Source: Alteromonas sp. 5E99-2 (GTDB lineage Bacteria; Pseudomonadota; Gammaproteobacteria; Enterobacterales; Alteromonadaceae). Taken from it: a stretch of 64,000 nucleotides of DNA. The DNA lies in contig NZ_JAFNJE010000002.1 of NCBI RefSeq assembly GCF_017368475.1, positions 186,001 through 250,000 on the forward strand, in the 5' to 3' direction. The notes beneath the pieces were generated by a model that was given only the letters and a program-made list of their open reading frames with translations, made no database searches and had not been told where the DNA came from. This document shows positions 13,001-22,453 of this stretch, in pieces. The number at the start of each line of letters is the position of its first letter. Within the stretch, counting starts at the first letter, position 1. The position numbers were made by a program, and so were the translations under genes.

Positions 13001-13235
13001 TCAGCTCGCTATTGAAAACGCAGTAGCCAGTTCTGATATGAAAAGTTTAAAAGACGAAGTTCACAAACTACATGGTGCCAGCTGCTACACAGGAGCACCG
13101 GTAATTCAGTCACTGGCTGAAGCAGTGGAAATAGAAATAAAGCAAAAACAACATGACAAGGCCATTGCTTTACTACCTAAACTATACAATGCCCTTGCCG
13201 ATTTCAAAGGGGAAAGTCAGAATTTACTCTCTTAA
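10086..13235 (+). CDS. 7TMR-DISM hybrid sensor histidine kinase with receiver and HPt domains
   Basis: This is a multi-step phosphorelay sensor of 1049 residues. Order of parts: a signal peptide (about 1-24), a periplasmic 7TMR-DISMED2 carbohydrate-binding-like domain (about 28-160), seven membrane helices (about 175-390), a coiled coil, a HisKA domain with His440 in MSHEIRTPL, an HATPase with DTGIGI and GTGLGL boxes, a degenerate receiver-like linker, a receiver with Asp861 in LILMDVQMP, and a C-terminal HPt with His993 in VHKLHGASCYTG. The HPt motif resembles BarA, but the sensor half is different. The start is GTG. No partner response regulator is adjacent, so the output is unknown. Confidence 0.93.
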   Translation: MLNRWIAVLYIVLLGAISQSSALGQTYVQYYNESNKVPLSSHFEYLWESKGKLTFEQMLSQRGEFTAYTDNNANFGLSKQGLWLRVTIDNLSQLNQFAVSLNFSQIDYVDFYIQRENGSVTTSKQGKSQGEQGFRMPAVLFSSNPGDSINLYLRVQSDSSPLIVPTFFQSIDTFSFAAQLDTIIWGAFYGALLILAVYNLALYYNVRHISILCYIAYIGTIIFWQFVWGGHIQLIFTDGQPLWFVAHTEWIFILIGISSGFFTLSFLDTDSNAPKASLAVKISIFFLFVLGVISAFDFIPPVIKHNLVYYIGSIASLTYISAGFEAFFNRFKPALYFIVAWSFVVTGLIAGMFSLIGVLPSNNITINCFQAGVFFEVLLFSFAIMAKTQSELQNDVEHATNDLRNNMEVIEEQNARLDIARKDAIKASNIKSQFLANMSHEIRTPLNAILGFGRELENAGLALTEHEQVKIVNSAAQNLLLIVNDVLDFSKIEAGKLHVNNSPFSPLEVFEEMVAIMAKTAHSKNLDFIFDSSPLPDKIISDSIRLKQVLTNLIGNALKFTSKGSVTLTVSAKHRQHGVIELFFDVTDTGIGISQIDRKKLFSAFSQVDDSTNRSFRGTGLGLVISQQLVKLMNGSIELKSEPGVGTTFSVMVRASHINQRSAFSYPYKVSNINVVIFDPHPTSRQATTKMLEALGAFVVPVSTLDDLQKIQTAPNFLMVFLPNQSPFSEIDVMRCAMNIKAKAKIVWYCNDDPLKTVSHFNEEFDKSMSLPATPSRLAQIIAIDLMPTSKHQLIPTPNNVSSPQDELPAISLLAVDDMPMNLSLLDAWLKSSPISLTKAYSGEQAVGLCQQHVYDLILMDVQMPNMDGVAASKAIRKIDLNMGTPIIAVTAHAFKEEQDRLLSSGMDDYLPKPLSLEALIDTIKQWCDGIDSDREIKELAVNWNLALSRTNQNTETAMKLMHDFLHYLPQAQLAIENAVASSDMKSLKDEVHKLHGASCYTGAPVIQSLAEAVEIEIKQKQHDKAIALLPKLYNALADFKGESQNLLS

Positions 13236-13244
13236 ATACTCTAT

Positions 13245-13976
13245 TTAAGAAGGTGACATGCGACTTTGGTGGCATTCTCTAAGTAACCCAATGAACGCAG
13301 CGGGTTCGCGATCTAGCTCACTAGCAGAAATAAAAATATCGTAACCGAGTGTATCTCGAAGTTGTTTCATTCTATTCGCTAGCATTGCTTGAACACCCGT
13401 TAAAACCTTACCAGAAGGTAAAGTAAACTTAGTATGGTGTAAAATATCGTCTCCGGCACAACTACCGGACGTGCAAGCTCTATCTGGTGCTTGAAATAAT
13501 AGTGGTCGTTGTTCCATCAAAAGGTGGGTCGCTAAACGAGGAGAAATACTCTTTAGAAACCCTTCGTAATTACTTATTTTAACACCCACTACGTCTAACT
13601 TTTTGTACTCAATTCCGTGGGTAACGGTAGGTTGATCAAAACGAACGATATCATCCCATGCCACCTGCCATAAGCCTAACCTGTGGTGGTAGGTAATGTG
13701 TTGAGGGGTTATTTCTATACTGTAATCTGGCTCTCTTAATTTAAACCATCCAATCAGAACGGTGACTATCCCTGCACTGCAAAGAAAAAAACCGGGTAAA
13801 TTAAGAGCATTAGGTCCATAGGCTAACCATAAGGCACTCACTAAAATAACTCCAAAACCAATTAACAAAGTGGTTAATCCATTGCGTTTGGCATTGGCTC
13901 GAACTTGTATTACTTGCTTTTCAGAACCCGACATAATCGTATAGCACCACGAACATAATAATTGTCCAAATAACAT
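13245..13976 (-). CDS. DUF2982 family membrane protein
   Basis: The protein has 243 residues with two adjacent membrane helices (about 34-52 and 58-76), followed by a soluble domain. It looks like the DUF2982 family found in Alteromonadales; the function is unknown. The soluble part resembles a PH-like YdbS-type fold (EITPQHITYHHRLGLWQVAWDDIVRF), which is an inference from pattern only. An alternative start is the Met at residue 15 (13934), but the ATG at 13976 has GAGG close upstream. It is convergent with the kinase gene, with 9 nt between stops. Confidence 0.65.
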   Translation of the reverse strand: MLFGQLLCSWCYTIMSGSEKQVIQVRANAKRNGLTTLLIGFGVILVSALWLAYGPNALNLPGFFLCSAGIVTVLIGWFKLREPDYSIEITPQHITYHHRLGLWQVAWDDIVRFDQPTVTHGIEYKKLDVVGVKISNYEGFLKSISPRLATHLLMEQRPLLFQAPDRACTSGSCAGDDILHHTKFTLPSGKVLTGVQAMLANRMKQLRDTLGYDIFISASELDREPAAFIGLLRECHQSRMSPS

Positions 13977-14068
13977 ACAACCTCATCCGACGGCAACGAG
14001 GGCACTCTGTATGCAAAATCCGACCTAGTATTTTGAATATATTATTATTACGCACAAGCTTTAATTTA

Positions 14069-17000
14069 TCATTGAACGGTTTTTTTACTACCCGTTATCA
14101 AGGCAACAACCGCAGGTGTGAAAAATAAAGATAGAATAACAGAAAAACCTACGCCACCGGCAATAACAACAGCAAGAGGAGGCCAAAACGAGCCTTCCGC
14201 AAACAGTAGCAAAGGTATTAAACCGCCTACAGTAGTTAGCGTTGTTGATAAAATATGGCGACTACACCCCATGGTTTCTCTTACAATTTCCACATGATCG
14301 CCGCTGTTTGCTACTTTATTCGCTTTAATAGCAGCAATCACTACAATCGAGCCATTAATGGTTACCCCAATCAAACCTGCACTCCCCAGTATTGGATTAA
14401 AGCCTAACGGTAACCCAGATAGCCAAAGACTGAAAAAGCCCAAACCCACTGACAGCACAGCAACTGAGCCAATAACTACAGCAAGTCTGACACTGGAAAA
14501 GGTAAGAATAAGTGTAGTTACCATTAAAATAAGCAACACGGGTAAATAAGTTGCGAGCTGACCAATAGCTTGATTTTGCTGATCTGCGTCTCCAGACAAT
14601 GACAAATGATAACCCGGAGGCAACGCCAATGAAGTGCGAAGCTCTTTTTCCAAATGATTACTAACGTCAATCACAGGAACGCCTGGCAATAAATAAGCTT
14701 GAATTCGATTTAAGCGCTCTCCGTTTTCTCTGGTTATGCTACTAATAGACGGTCTTAAATCAAGCTGGCCAATCGTATCTATACTTGCCCATTGAGCCAT
14801 TCTTTCAGAAGACAAAATAGGTAACCCACCTATGGAAGAAGGTGCGCCTCTTTCATCATCTGAGATACGCACTCTAACAGGAATATCTTCGGTACCTTGC
14901 AACACTGACCCATTGGTTGTTCCTCGCAATGCAGTATTAAGTTGTTGTGAAATTTCAGTGAGTCCTAAACCTAGGGTTGCAGAAATGTCTCTATCGGTCT
15001 GCAAAACAAATTCGGGTTCAGAAAACGTCACACTCGCCACTGATTGTGTTATTCCTGGTATTGCTGACATAGCAAGACGAACTTTCTGTCCTAATTCGTC
15101 TAGAACCGCTAAATCAGGCCCAAATATTTCTATTTCTATTGGTGCGAATATAGGAGGTCCTTGACCAAACCCTCTTACAACAATGCGCAACTCCGGGTGT
15201 GTATTTTGTAATTCATACTGCAATTGGGCCGTTAGTTCAGCAGCTCTTGAAACAGAATCAGTGGTAATCACACCATTTGCGTAGTTAGCTTGGTTCTCGG
15301 TGGTCATGACTTGGTTGTAATAAATAGTAGGTGCAGATCCACCAACCAGCCAAGTCACTTGCTCGACCCCCTCATACCCTTCGATCTTACTATCCAGTTT
15401 TTTAACCGCTTCGTAAGTTTCATGGATACTCTGACCTGCGTTACTCCACACATAAATTTGAAACTGATTTCTATCTGCGCTGGGGAAAAACACATTGGCC
15501 AACTGCGTTGCTAAAAAGAAGCCACTTAAACAAAATAAAAGAATAACTGTAATTACCCGTTTAGGATGTTTTACCGCCCAGAGCACACAAAATTCAAAGC
15601 CAAAAGAAACAGAAGGTAAATCAATTCCCTTAAACAGCCATTGCGCATTAGGATTCCGCTCTCTTGCAACGTATTTCTCTCTCGGTGAAAACTCAGATTT
15701 AGGCAAGTAGCGCGCGGCTAAGGCTGCAATGATCGTAAGTGATATCACTAATGACCCAAGCAAGGCCATCACTACACTGATTGCAATGGGCCCAATAAAG
15801 TCACCTATGTTGCCATTCAAAAGGAATATAGGCATAAAACCAAGAACAGTAGTAATGGTTGACGCCGACAAGGGAGCAAATAAGTGACTCACACTTTTTT
15901 TCATTGCATCAATACGGCTCGTTCCGGGAATGAGTAAGTTAAGACGTATTTCATCAGTGATCACTATGGCATTATCAATTAACAAGCCCACAGCGATGAT
16001 AATGCCGAAAATAGACATTTGATGAATTTGTTCGCCAAAAAAGCTCAGTGAAAACAACGCAAAAGAAGCACAAAGAGGAAGCGCCAAACCAACAATTAAC
16101 GACGCTTTTAACCCCATAAAAAACAGAATTACCACCATTACAACCAAAGAACCTAATAACAAATTGTTAGTTAAGTCCTGTAGACGAGTTTCGGTATACT
16201 CGTTTTGTTCAAAGGTAACCTCGACTTCTACGCTATGGCCAAATTCTTGCTGAAATTGCGCTATAACTGCATTTGTCTTTTCAGTCCATTGATCTACACG
16301 AACATTGGTTTGCATTCTGGCAGATACCGAAATTGCACGAGTGCCATTAACTAACATAATGCTACTTTCTGGCATTAACCATGACTTTTTAATATGCGCA
16401 ATATCTCCCAAGCGCAATGTGTCACCCTGCTGGTTAACTAAAGGAATGTTTCTAATGGTGTCTAAGGTATCCAAACTTTGGGCGACTTGAATACGAATGT
16501 CATAGCTTTCACTGAACACGGAACCCGCAGGTAGTTTTGGGTCTGCTTGCCCAATTAATGTACTTACCTCAGCTAATGTCAGCCTTGCCATAGCCATTTG
16601 TTGTGGATCAATTTCCACCAGAATTTCTTCTTCAGGCGCTCCAAAAATACGCACTAATTCAGTACCTGAAATATTCCTTATCCTATCAGCTAATTCATCA
16701 GCCAAACGGGATACAATACCCAATGACAGGTTATGCTCAGATTTAGCTTTCAATGCAACGACTTGAGTAAACGCAGTAGCCCCACGCTTATCATCTAAAA
16801 CGGGCGTTGACGCCCCTACGGGGAAATTAGCCGAAGCCTCACCAATAGCATCTCGAATCTTTCCAAAAATTTGCTGGTTCGTAGAGTTATCAGTCCAATC
16901 TTGCAACTCGATAGAAATAGAAGAATAGCCAGCCGTTGAAGTTGAATCAATTTTCTTAATCTCATGTAGCGTACGCAATTCATCTTCAATGACATCGGTG

Positions 17001-17185
17001 ATCAGGGCTTCTACCCTTTCAGCTGATGCACCGGGATAAGGCGTAAGAACCAATACATTACGTAAATCTATTCTAGGGTCTTCAAGTCGAGGTAAATTGG
17101 TAACCGCTGAAAATCCGGCCACTAATAGCACTAAAATGCTCAAGACAAGTAAATGCCCATGTCGGAAGAATAAAGACGCACCCAT
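14069..17185 (-). CDS. RND-family efflux transporter, inner-membrane subunit
   Basis: This is a proton-driven pump of the AcrB/MdtB superfamily, 1038 residues. It has the usual twelve-helix layout with two large periplasmic loops. The TM4 motif GLLIDNAIVITDEIRL carries the proton-relay aspartate, and the repeated half shows GVTINGSIVVIAAI in the second set of helices. The N-terminus (FFRHGHLLVLSILVLLVAGF, then LPRLEDPRI) is typical of the clade encoded with short adaptors. It starts 3 nt after the adaptor gene stop, so the two form one operon. No outer-membrane channel gene is present, so it probably uses a TolC encoded elsewhere. The substrate is unknown. Confidence 0.93.
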   Translation of the reverse strand: MGASLFFRHGHLLVLSILVLLVAGFSAVTNLPRLEDPRIDLRNVLVLTPYPGASAERVEALITDVIEDELRTLHEIKKIDSTSTAGYSSISIELQDWTDNSTNQQIFGKIRDAIGEASANFPVGASTPVLDDKRGATAFTQVVALKAKSEHNLSLGIVSRLADELADRIRNISGTELVRIFGAPEEEILVEIDPQQMAMARLTLAEVSTLIGQADPKLPAGSVFSESYDIRIQVAQSLDTLDTIRNIPLVNQQGDTLRLGDIAHIKKSWLMPESSIMLVNGTRAISVSARMQTNVRVDQWTEKTNAVIAQFQQEFGHSVEVEVTFEQNEYTETRLQDLTNNLLLGSLVVMVVILFFMGLKASLIVGLALPLCASFALFSLSFFGEQIHQMSIFGIIIAVGLLIDNAIVITDEIRLNLLIPGTSRIDAMKKSVSHLFAPLSASTITTVLGFMPIFLLNGNIGDFIGPIAISVVMALLGSLVISLTIIAALAARYLPKSEFSPREKYVARERNPNAQWLFKGIDLPSVSFGFEFCVLWAVKHPKRVITVILLFCLSGFFLATQLANVFFPSADRNQFQIYVWSNAGQSIHETYEAVKKLDSKIEGYEGVEQVTWLVGGSAPTIYYNQVMTTENQANYANGVITTDSVSRAAELTAQLQYELQNTHPELRIVVRGFGQGPPIFAPIEIEIFGPDLAVLDELGQKVRLAMSAIPGITQSVASVTFSEPEFVLQTDRDISATLGLGLTEISQQLNTALRGTTNGSVLQGTEDIPVRVRISDDERGAPSSIGGLPILSSERMAQWASIDTIGQLDLRPSISSITRENGERLNRIQAYLLPGVPVIDVSNHLEKELRTSLALPPGYHLSLSGDADQQNQAIGQLATYLPVLLILMVTTLILTFSSVRLAVVIGSVAVLSVGLGFFSLWLSGLPLGFNPILGSAGLIGVTINGSIVVIAAIKANKVANSGDHVEIVRETMGCSRHILSTTLTTVGGLIPLLLFAEGSFWPPLAVVIAGGVGFSVILSLFFTPAVVALITGSKKTVQ

Positions 17186-17188
17186 TAA

Positions 17189-18292
17189 TTATTCTACTTC
17201 CATTATGCGTACACGCTGTCCTGGCACAATGCGCTGTGTGCCCTCAATGATAAGTTTATCCCCATTTTGCAACGCGCCACTAACAAATGCTCGTTGCTCA
17301 TCAGAGTAAACAACTTCTACAATACGAGGGACTACATTTAGTTCATTGTCGCCTTCGGTAACATATACCGTCCACATTCCTCGAATACCACCACTTAGTG
17401 CTGATACGGGTATCCAAACACCATTAGCTGATTGGCTAACTGGCACGACTAAATTAACAATTTGCCCTGACCTACCTTCCCATGACGATGAATTCACTCG
17501 AAAAAAAGCATCTTGAGTTCGAGTTTGCGTGTTCTGAGACGTAATAAACCGGTCCAATACAGCAGATTGTGAGTTATCTGCGAAATCCACAAGGTCGCCG
17601 CGCTGTAACCAGTTCACTAAATTTATTGGTAAGCTGGCTCTTAATTCTAACTGACCATCACTTTGAATCGAAACCACCGCTTGCCCTGCAGTAACGCTAA
17701 CGCCTGGGTCTAGGTGACGCTGAATAATAGTGCCATCAAATGCCGCAACTAAATTAGATTTTTCAATATCAACATTCAAACTCAAAAGCTGAGCATTAAT
17801 TTGTGCGACACTGGCTTTCGCAACGTCTAGATTAACCATTGCCTCATCTAGCACTTGTTCAGGCTCTAAGCCTTTTGCGACAACTTTCGATAATCGATTC
17901 TTCGACAATTCCGCTAACCGTTGCTCAGCTTTTGCCCGTGCAAGGCTGCTTTTTATTTCATTCTTACTAGCTTCCAACCGTTCAATATCAAGTCTTGCTA
18001 AGATATCCCCTTTTTTAACAACACTCCCTTCATCAACATAAACATGAGTAACAAGCCCGCTTAAATCAAACCCTACTGCAGAAGATTGCAGTGCTTCAAC
18101 TCTCGCTAAAACCCGTTGAGAATAACTATACGAAGGTTGCAAGACCACATTTTTAACTGTAACTGGGGCAACCTGCAAAGGAAGGTTGATCGATTGCGCA
18201 TTGCCTAGACCAGCAGTTACCATTAATCCTGCAAGTCCTCCGAATCCAGCTAGAGTAAGCAGTATCAATTTGAAATTTATAGGTCGTTTCAC
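17189..18292 (-). CDS. RND efflux periplasmic adaptor (membrane fusion protein)
   Basis: The protein has 367 residues and begins with an uncleaved or signal-anchor helix (about 7-30). It has the HlyD/AcrA architecture: a split lipoyl domain (VTHVYVDEGSVVKKGDILARLD, then the AFDGTIIQRHLDPGVSVTAGQAV half), an alpha-helical hairpin between the halves (about 105-165), a beta-barrel and a membrane-proximal domain. It links the inner-membrane pump encoded just downstream to an outer-membrane channel. No regulator gene adjoins it; the upstream gap is shared with pyrB, which is transcribed the other way. Confidence 0.92.
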   Translation of the reverse strand: MKRPINFKLILLTLAGFGGLAGLMVTAGLGNAQSINLPLQVAPVTVKNVVLQPSYSYSQRVLARVEALQSSAVGFDLSGLVTHVYVDEGSVVKKGDILARLDIERLEASKNEIKSSLARAKAEQRLAELSKNRLSKVVAKGLEPEQVLDEAMVNLDVAKASVAQINAQLLSLNVDIEKSNLVAAFDGTIIQRHLDPGVSVTAGQAVVSIQSDGQLELRASLPINLVNWLQRGDLVDFADNSQSAVLDRFITSQNTQTRTQDAFFRVNSSSWEGRSGQIVNLVVPVSQSANGVWIPVSALSGGIRGMWTVYVTEGDNELNVVPRIVEVVYSDEQRAFVSGALQNGDKLIIEGTQRIVPGQRVRIMEVE

Positions 18293-18502
18293 AGAGCACG
18301 ATCCTTTAATTAGCCACGAAACTAGAAAATAAGTAGACTATAGATACTAGTCGATGCTCACGAGTTGGTAAATTACAACAGGTATCTATTTGAATACCAT
18401 GACTGTAAAGTTCAATCCTCTAACTATTCCTATCAATAATCTACAGCATAGCGTCAGCATTTGTTAAACTATACCCATAGTGTATTTATCGGCGTTTAAA
18501 CC

Positions 18503-19519
18503 ATGAACCAACTTGTTGGCCAACACGTATTGTCCGTTGATCAATTCGACAGAGAAACACTCAACCATATTTTCCATGTCGCTCGTCAAATGGAGCCCTA
18601 TGCGCTCAGGCAAAAACGTACTACCGTTTTAGATGGCGCGATTTTAGGTAACTTGTTTTTTGAGCCCAGTACTCGGACGAGAGTCAGTTTTGGTACCGCG
18701 TTTAATTTACTCGGTGGTCATGTTAGGGAAACCACAGGTAAGCAAAATTCAGCCCTTGCAAAAGGAGAATCATTGTTTGATACCGCACGAGTATTAAGTG
18801 GTTATTCCGATATTATTGCCATGCGTCACCCAGACGCGGGATCCGTATCAGAATTTGCCAAAGGCAGCCGTGTTCCCGTTATAAACGGTGGTGATGGCGC
18901 CAATGAACACCCTACTCAGGCATTATTAGACCTATTTACCATTGAAAGGGAATTAGCTTTTCATGGGAAAGGCATTGATGGTCTGCATATCGCCATGATT
19001 GGTGATTTGCGTTACGGAAGAACTGTACACTCCTTATCGAAGTTATTGTGTCTATTTAAGAATATTACGTTTACCCTAATAGCGCCAAACGAGCTTTCAA
19101 TGCCGCAAAAGGTATTGGACGACATAGAAAATGCAGGGCACAAATGGCATATTGTAGAACAAATAGAAGGAAGCCATGATGCCGATATTTGCTATCAAAC
19201 TCGCATCCAAGAAGAACGCTTCCCGTCTCAACAAGAAGCCGATAAATTTCGTGGGAAGTTTCGTTTAAACCAAGCCATTTATACCCGTCATTTTCAATCC
19301 AAAACTGTCATTATGCACCCGCTTCCAAGAGATTCTCGAATGGAAGCCAATGAACTAGATAATGATTTGAACGTAAACCCTAATCTTGCCATTTTCAGAC
19401 AAACCGACAATGGTGTTTTAGTACGTATGGCATTATTTGCCCTAACCCTAGGGGTTGAGAATTTAGTCCAACAATACGATAAAGATGTCGTATGGTTTAA
19501 CAATAAAGAACAAGGTTAA
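18503..19519 (+). CDS. pyrB: Aspartate carbamoyltransferase catalytic chain
   Basis: This enzyme catalyses the committed step of pyrimidine synthesis: carbamoyl phosphate plus aspartate gives carbamoyl-aspartate. The 338 residues carry the carbamoyl-phosphate loop in [11 protein letters not shown], the MRHPD segment, the [18 protein letters not shown] block and [11 protein letters not shown] near the C-terminus, all ATCase hallmarks. No pyrI regulatory subunit follows; hemL begins 1 nt after the stop. I see no leader-peptide attenuator of the enteric pyrBI type in the 210-nt upstream gap. Confidence 0.94.
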   Translation: MNQLVGQHVLSVDQFDRETLNHIFHVARQMEPYALRQKRTTVLDGAILGNLFFEPSTRTRVSFGTAFNLLGGHVRETTGKQNSALAKGESLFDTARVLSGYSDIIAMRHPDAGSVSEFAKGSRVPVINGGDGANEHPTQALLDLFTIERELAFHGKGIDGLHIAMIGDLRYGRTVHSLSKLLCLFKNITFTLIAPNELSMPQKVLDDIENAGHKWHIVEQIEGSHDADICYQTRIQEERFPSQQEADKFRGKFRLNQAIYTRHFQSKTVIMHPLPRDSRMEANELDNDLNVNPNLAIFRQTDNGVLVRMALFALTLGVENLVQQYDKDVVWFNNKEQG

Positions 19520-19520
19520 T

Positions 19521-20804
19521 ATGACTCAGTCAGAAACTCTTTTTGCTCGTGCCCAAAAAACCATCCCTGGAGGCGTAAACTCTCCTGTTCGTGCATTTAA
19601 AGCTGTGGGTGGAACACCCCGATTTATCACTAAAGCCGATGGCCCCTTCATTTGGGATGTAGATGGCAATAAATATATTGATTATGTGCAATCATGGGGG
19701 CCCATGGTGTTGGGCCATAACAACAATGACATACGAGACGCTGTCGTTGCGGCGGCACAAAATGGTTTGAGTTTTGGCGCACCTACTGAAGCCGAAATTA
19801 TCATGGCGGAAAAAATTACCGATCTAGTGCCTTCAATGGAAATGGTTCGCATGGTGAACTCAGGAACCGAAGCCACCATGTCTGCAATCCGGCTTGCTCG
19901 TGGCTATACAAGTAAAAACAAGATTTTGAAGTTTGAAGGGTGTTATCACGGCCATGCAGATGCGTTATTAGTAAAAGCAGGCTCTGGCGCGTTGACATTG
20001 GGTGTTCCAAGCTCTCCTGGTGTACCTGAAGATTATGCAAAACACACCTTAACGGTGGAATTTAATAATTTGGAATCAGTACGGCACGCTTTCAATGAAC
20101 ACGGTGACGATATCGCCTGTATTATTGTTGAACCTGTTGCTGGAAATATGAATTGTATTCCTCCGGTTCCGGGCTTCCTCGAAGGCTTGCGCAGTATTTG
20201 TGACGACTACAATAGTGTACTTATTTTTGATGAAGTCATGACCGGCTTTCGCGTCGCCAGAGGTGGGGCACAAGAAAAGTATTCGGTTAAACCCGACTTA
20301 ACCTGCTTGGGTAAAGTTATTGGCGGTGGCATGCCCGTAGGTGCATTTGGCGGAAGAAGAGACATACTTACCCATATTGCTCCAACAGGCCCCGTTTACC
20401 AAGCGGGTACACTATCAGGTAACCCTGTTGCCATGGCGGCGGGGCTTGCAGCACTAAATCAATTACAAAATGCGTCGCTGTATGACAGTATTTTTGAAAA
20501 TACTCAGTTACTCGCTGAAGGTTTCCGCGACCTTGCCCATAGTCATAATATTCCAATGACAATTAACATCGCGGGAAGTATGTTTGGGCTATTCTTTACC
20601 GGTGTTGAGCAGGTTACTAATTACCAACAAGCTATAAATTGCAATACAACGCAATTTAATCAATTTTATCATGGTATGCTTAATGAAGGTGTTTATTTGG
20701 CACCAGCGTCATATGAAGCTGGCTTTGTATCTAAAGCCCATACCAAAGAAATTGTAGAGCTGACCTTACGAGCTGCAGATAAGGTTTTCAGCACGCTAAA
20801 ATAA
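19521..20804 (+). CDS. hemL: Glutamate-1-semialdehyde 2,1-aminomutase
   Basis: This PLP enzyme converts glutamate-1-semialdehyde to 5-aminolevulinate in the C5 route of heme synthesis. The protein starts at ATG 19521 ([26 protein letters not shown]), the standard GSA-AM start; an in-frame upstream start inside pyrB would add 12 unrelated residues. The active-site lysine is Lys265 in [16 protein letters not shown], the same number as in E. coli. The aspartate in [12 protein letters not shown] binds the pyridine ring. It lies 1 nt after pyrB and 13 nt before a cyclase gene, implying one transcript. Confidence 0.95.
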   Translation: MTQSETLFARAQKTIPGGVNSPVRAFKAVGGTPRFITKADGPFIWDVDGNKYIDYVQSWGPMVLGHNNNDIRDAVVAAAQNGLSFGAPTEAEIIMAEKITDLVPSMEMVRMVNSGTEATMSAIRLARGYTSKNKILKFEGCYHGHADALLVKAGSGALTLGVPSSPGVPEDYAKHTLTVEFNNLESVRHAFNEHGDDIACIIVEPVAGNMNCIPPVPGFLEGLRSICDDYNSVLIFDEVMTGFRVARGGAQEKYSVKPDLTCLGKVIGGGMPVGAFGGRRDILTHIAPTGPVYQAGTLSGNPVAMAAGLAALNQLQNASLYDSIFENTQLLAEGFRDLAHSHNIPMTINIAGSMFGLFFTGVEQVTNYQQAINCNTTQFNQFYHGMLNEGVYLAPASYEAGFVSKAHTKEIVELTLRAADKVFSTLK

Positions 20805-20817
20805 CGGATGGACATAC

Positions 20818-21900
20818 ATGGACGCAACCGCGGTCATAAATTTTATTGTATTACCTTTAAGTGTTTACGCAATAGGTGTGACCGCAGTATTGATACGCTG
20901 TGAAAAAGTAAAAAAAGCAAAACGCGCTCGAGCTGAGCTAACGCTTTCAAATTCATTATTAAAAGCGGCAGAAGACGAAGCGTTTAAACAAAAAACAGAT
21001 GAAGCCCTGCGCTTAAGCAATGTCATCCAAAAGTTTGTACCTCGCCAATTTATGGACCATTTCGAACAAAATGGTGTGGGTAATCTGGAGCTAGGCTATG
21101 CGGTAGAAGACGAAGTTGCCATTCTGTGCTGTGACATACGAGGCTTTACCAGTATGTCTGAGATTCTTACGCCTCATGAACTTATGCGTTTTTTAAATTC
21201 GTATTTTTTACGTATGAATGGCCCAATTCAACAAAACCATGGTTTCATAGATAAGTTCATTGGTGACGCCATTATGGCACTTTTTGATCACCCTGGGGGA
21301 ACTGAATCTGATAAGGCCAAAGATGCGATTAATGCAGCAATAGCCCTGCAAAAAACGGTCAATTTGTACAATGAACATAGAAAAAATTGCCACTATGATC
21401 CCGTATCGGTTGGGATTGGTATTCACTATGGTTCGGTTATCATAGGTACAGTGGGATCCGATGATCGTATGGACACAACCGTTATCGGCGACAATGTGAA
21501 TGTTGCATTTCGAATAGAGTCTTTGGCACCAAAATATCAGGCGGGAATTTTAGTCAGCGAACAAGTATTAAAATCTGCAGGAGATGACTACCAAGTTGAG
21601 CATCGAATGTTAGATTTTGTGCGAGTAAAAGGTCGGTCAAAACCCGTAAAAATTTATGAAGTTCTTGAACATCTCAGTGACGCTCAAAAACAAAGCAAGC
21701 TCTGCACGAAAAGTGATATTGAAAAAGGACTCGCATGTCGCATGAAAAAAGACTGGGAGCAAGCACTCACTTACTTCAGTGCAGCGTTAAATAAATCTCC
21801 TGACGATCGCCTGATCATCCATCATATCGAAATGTGCCATCGGTGCCAAAGCATGGCACTACCGGATAACTGGGATGGCGCGATGACTTCCCCTGCTTAA
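20818..21900 (+). CDS. Class III adenylate cyclase with N-terminal membrane anchor
   Basis: The protein has 360 residues: one N-terminal membrane helix (about 7-26), a basic coiled coil (about 30-75), a class III cyclase domain (about 98-285) and a short TPR-like tail. The two metal aspartates are Asp106 in CCDIRGFTSM and Asp150 in KFIGDAIMALFD. Lys146 occupies the adenine-specifying position, so cAMP is the likely product. The motif TTVIGDNVNVAFRIE is present, with the transition-state Asn and Arg. It follows hemL by 13 nt with a ribosome-binding site (GGATGG). No sensory domain is visible; the TPR-like C-terminus may receive a protein signal. Confidence 0.88.
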   Translation: MDATAVINFIVLPLSVYAIGVTAVLIRCEKVKKAKRARAELTLSNSLLKAAEDEAFKQKTDEALRLSNVIQKFVPRQFMDHFEQNGVGNLELGYAVEDEVAILCCDIRGFTSMSEILTPHELMRFLNSYFLRMNGPIQQNHGFIDKFIGDAIMALFDHPGGTESDKAKDAINAAIALQKTVNLYNEHRKNCHYDPVSVGIGIHYGSVIIGTVGSDDRMDTTVIGDNVNVAFRIESLAPKYQAGILVSEQVLKSAGDDYQVEHRMLDFVRVKGRSKPVKIYEVLEHLSDAQKQSKLCTKSDIEKGLACRMKKDWEQALTYFSAALNKSPDDRLIIHHIEMCHRCQSMALPDNWDGAMTSPA

Positions 21901-22022
21901 AACGACGCTAATTAGCAGTACAAATTCACTTAACACTGAAAGATAAATAAAAAATATCAAAGATCTATGGAAGTTTCCTCTATACTTTATCAAAAGTATT
22001 TTCATTGAAAAAAGCTGTGTTT

Positions 22023-22355
22023 ATGAAATTTGTAACAGATATTTTGTCGCAATTAAGTCAATGGTGTCAGCCTCATATAAGCCAAATTGCACTCACCTTA
22101 CTAGCAACCTTATTAGTTATTTATGGAGATGTAATCAACAAGCATATTAAACGTATGGTCAGCCCCTATCATTTTATTGTGCGAACCTTTGCTTTTGTAA
22201 TCATGTGTGCATTTGGTTATGGTGCGTTAATGCTTTTTATCACCCCTTTTATAAAAGATATTTTACTGTTAATCCCTTACCTTTATCGTGGTATCAGTAT
22301 TATTTTTAGCTTTTTATTACTCGGTTTTTTAGCAGAAAATAGACGATATATATAG
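22023..22355 (+). CDS. DUF3392 family small membrane protein
   Basis: The protein has about 110 residues with three predicted membrane helices (HISQIALTLLATLLVIYGDVI, then VRTFAFVIMCAFGYGALML, then the C-terminal IIFSFLLLGFL). The pattern matches DUF3392, a family of unknown function in Vibrio, Shewanella and Alteromonas. An in-frame TTG at 22005 would lengthen it by six residues; the ATG at 22023 is preferred because family members start near the helix, although the Shine-Dalgarno is weak at either site. Confidence 0.7.
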   Translation: MKFVTDILSQLSQWCQPHISQIALTLLATLLVIYGDVINKHIKRMVSPYHFIVRTFAFVIMCAFGYGALMLFITPFIKDILLLIPYLYRGISIIFSFLLLGFLAENRRYI

Positions 22356-22453
22356 TCATTTAAATTTATACCTAAGTATTACAGCCTAATATTGCAGAAC
22401 TTACTTTTGTGGACTAAATTCTTTTTTTTAAATTATCACAAAAAAATCACAAT

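Noticed and set aside
14069-18292. Horizontally acquired multidrug-resistance island
   Set aside because: The RND pair has the same base composition as its neighbours, no integrase, repeats or regulator, and looks like a core chromosomal pump.
18293-18502. Enteric-type pyrB attenuator (leader peptide plus U-rich terminator)
   Set aside because: No T-rich pause region or GC-rich terminator precedes pyrB; only an ordinary promoter-like stretch is seen.
19485-19520. Longer hemL starting inside pyrB
   Set aside because: The 12 extra residues are pyrB sequence in another frame; the ATG at 19521 gives the standard N-terminus and puts the active-site lysine at 265.
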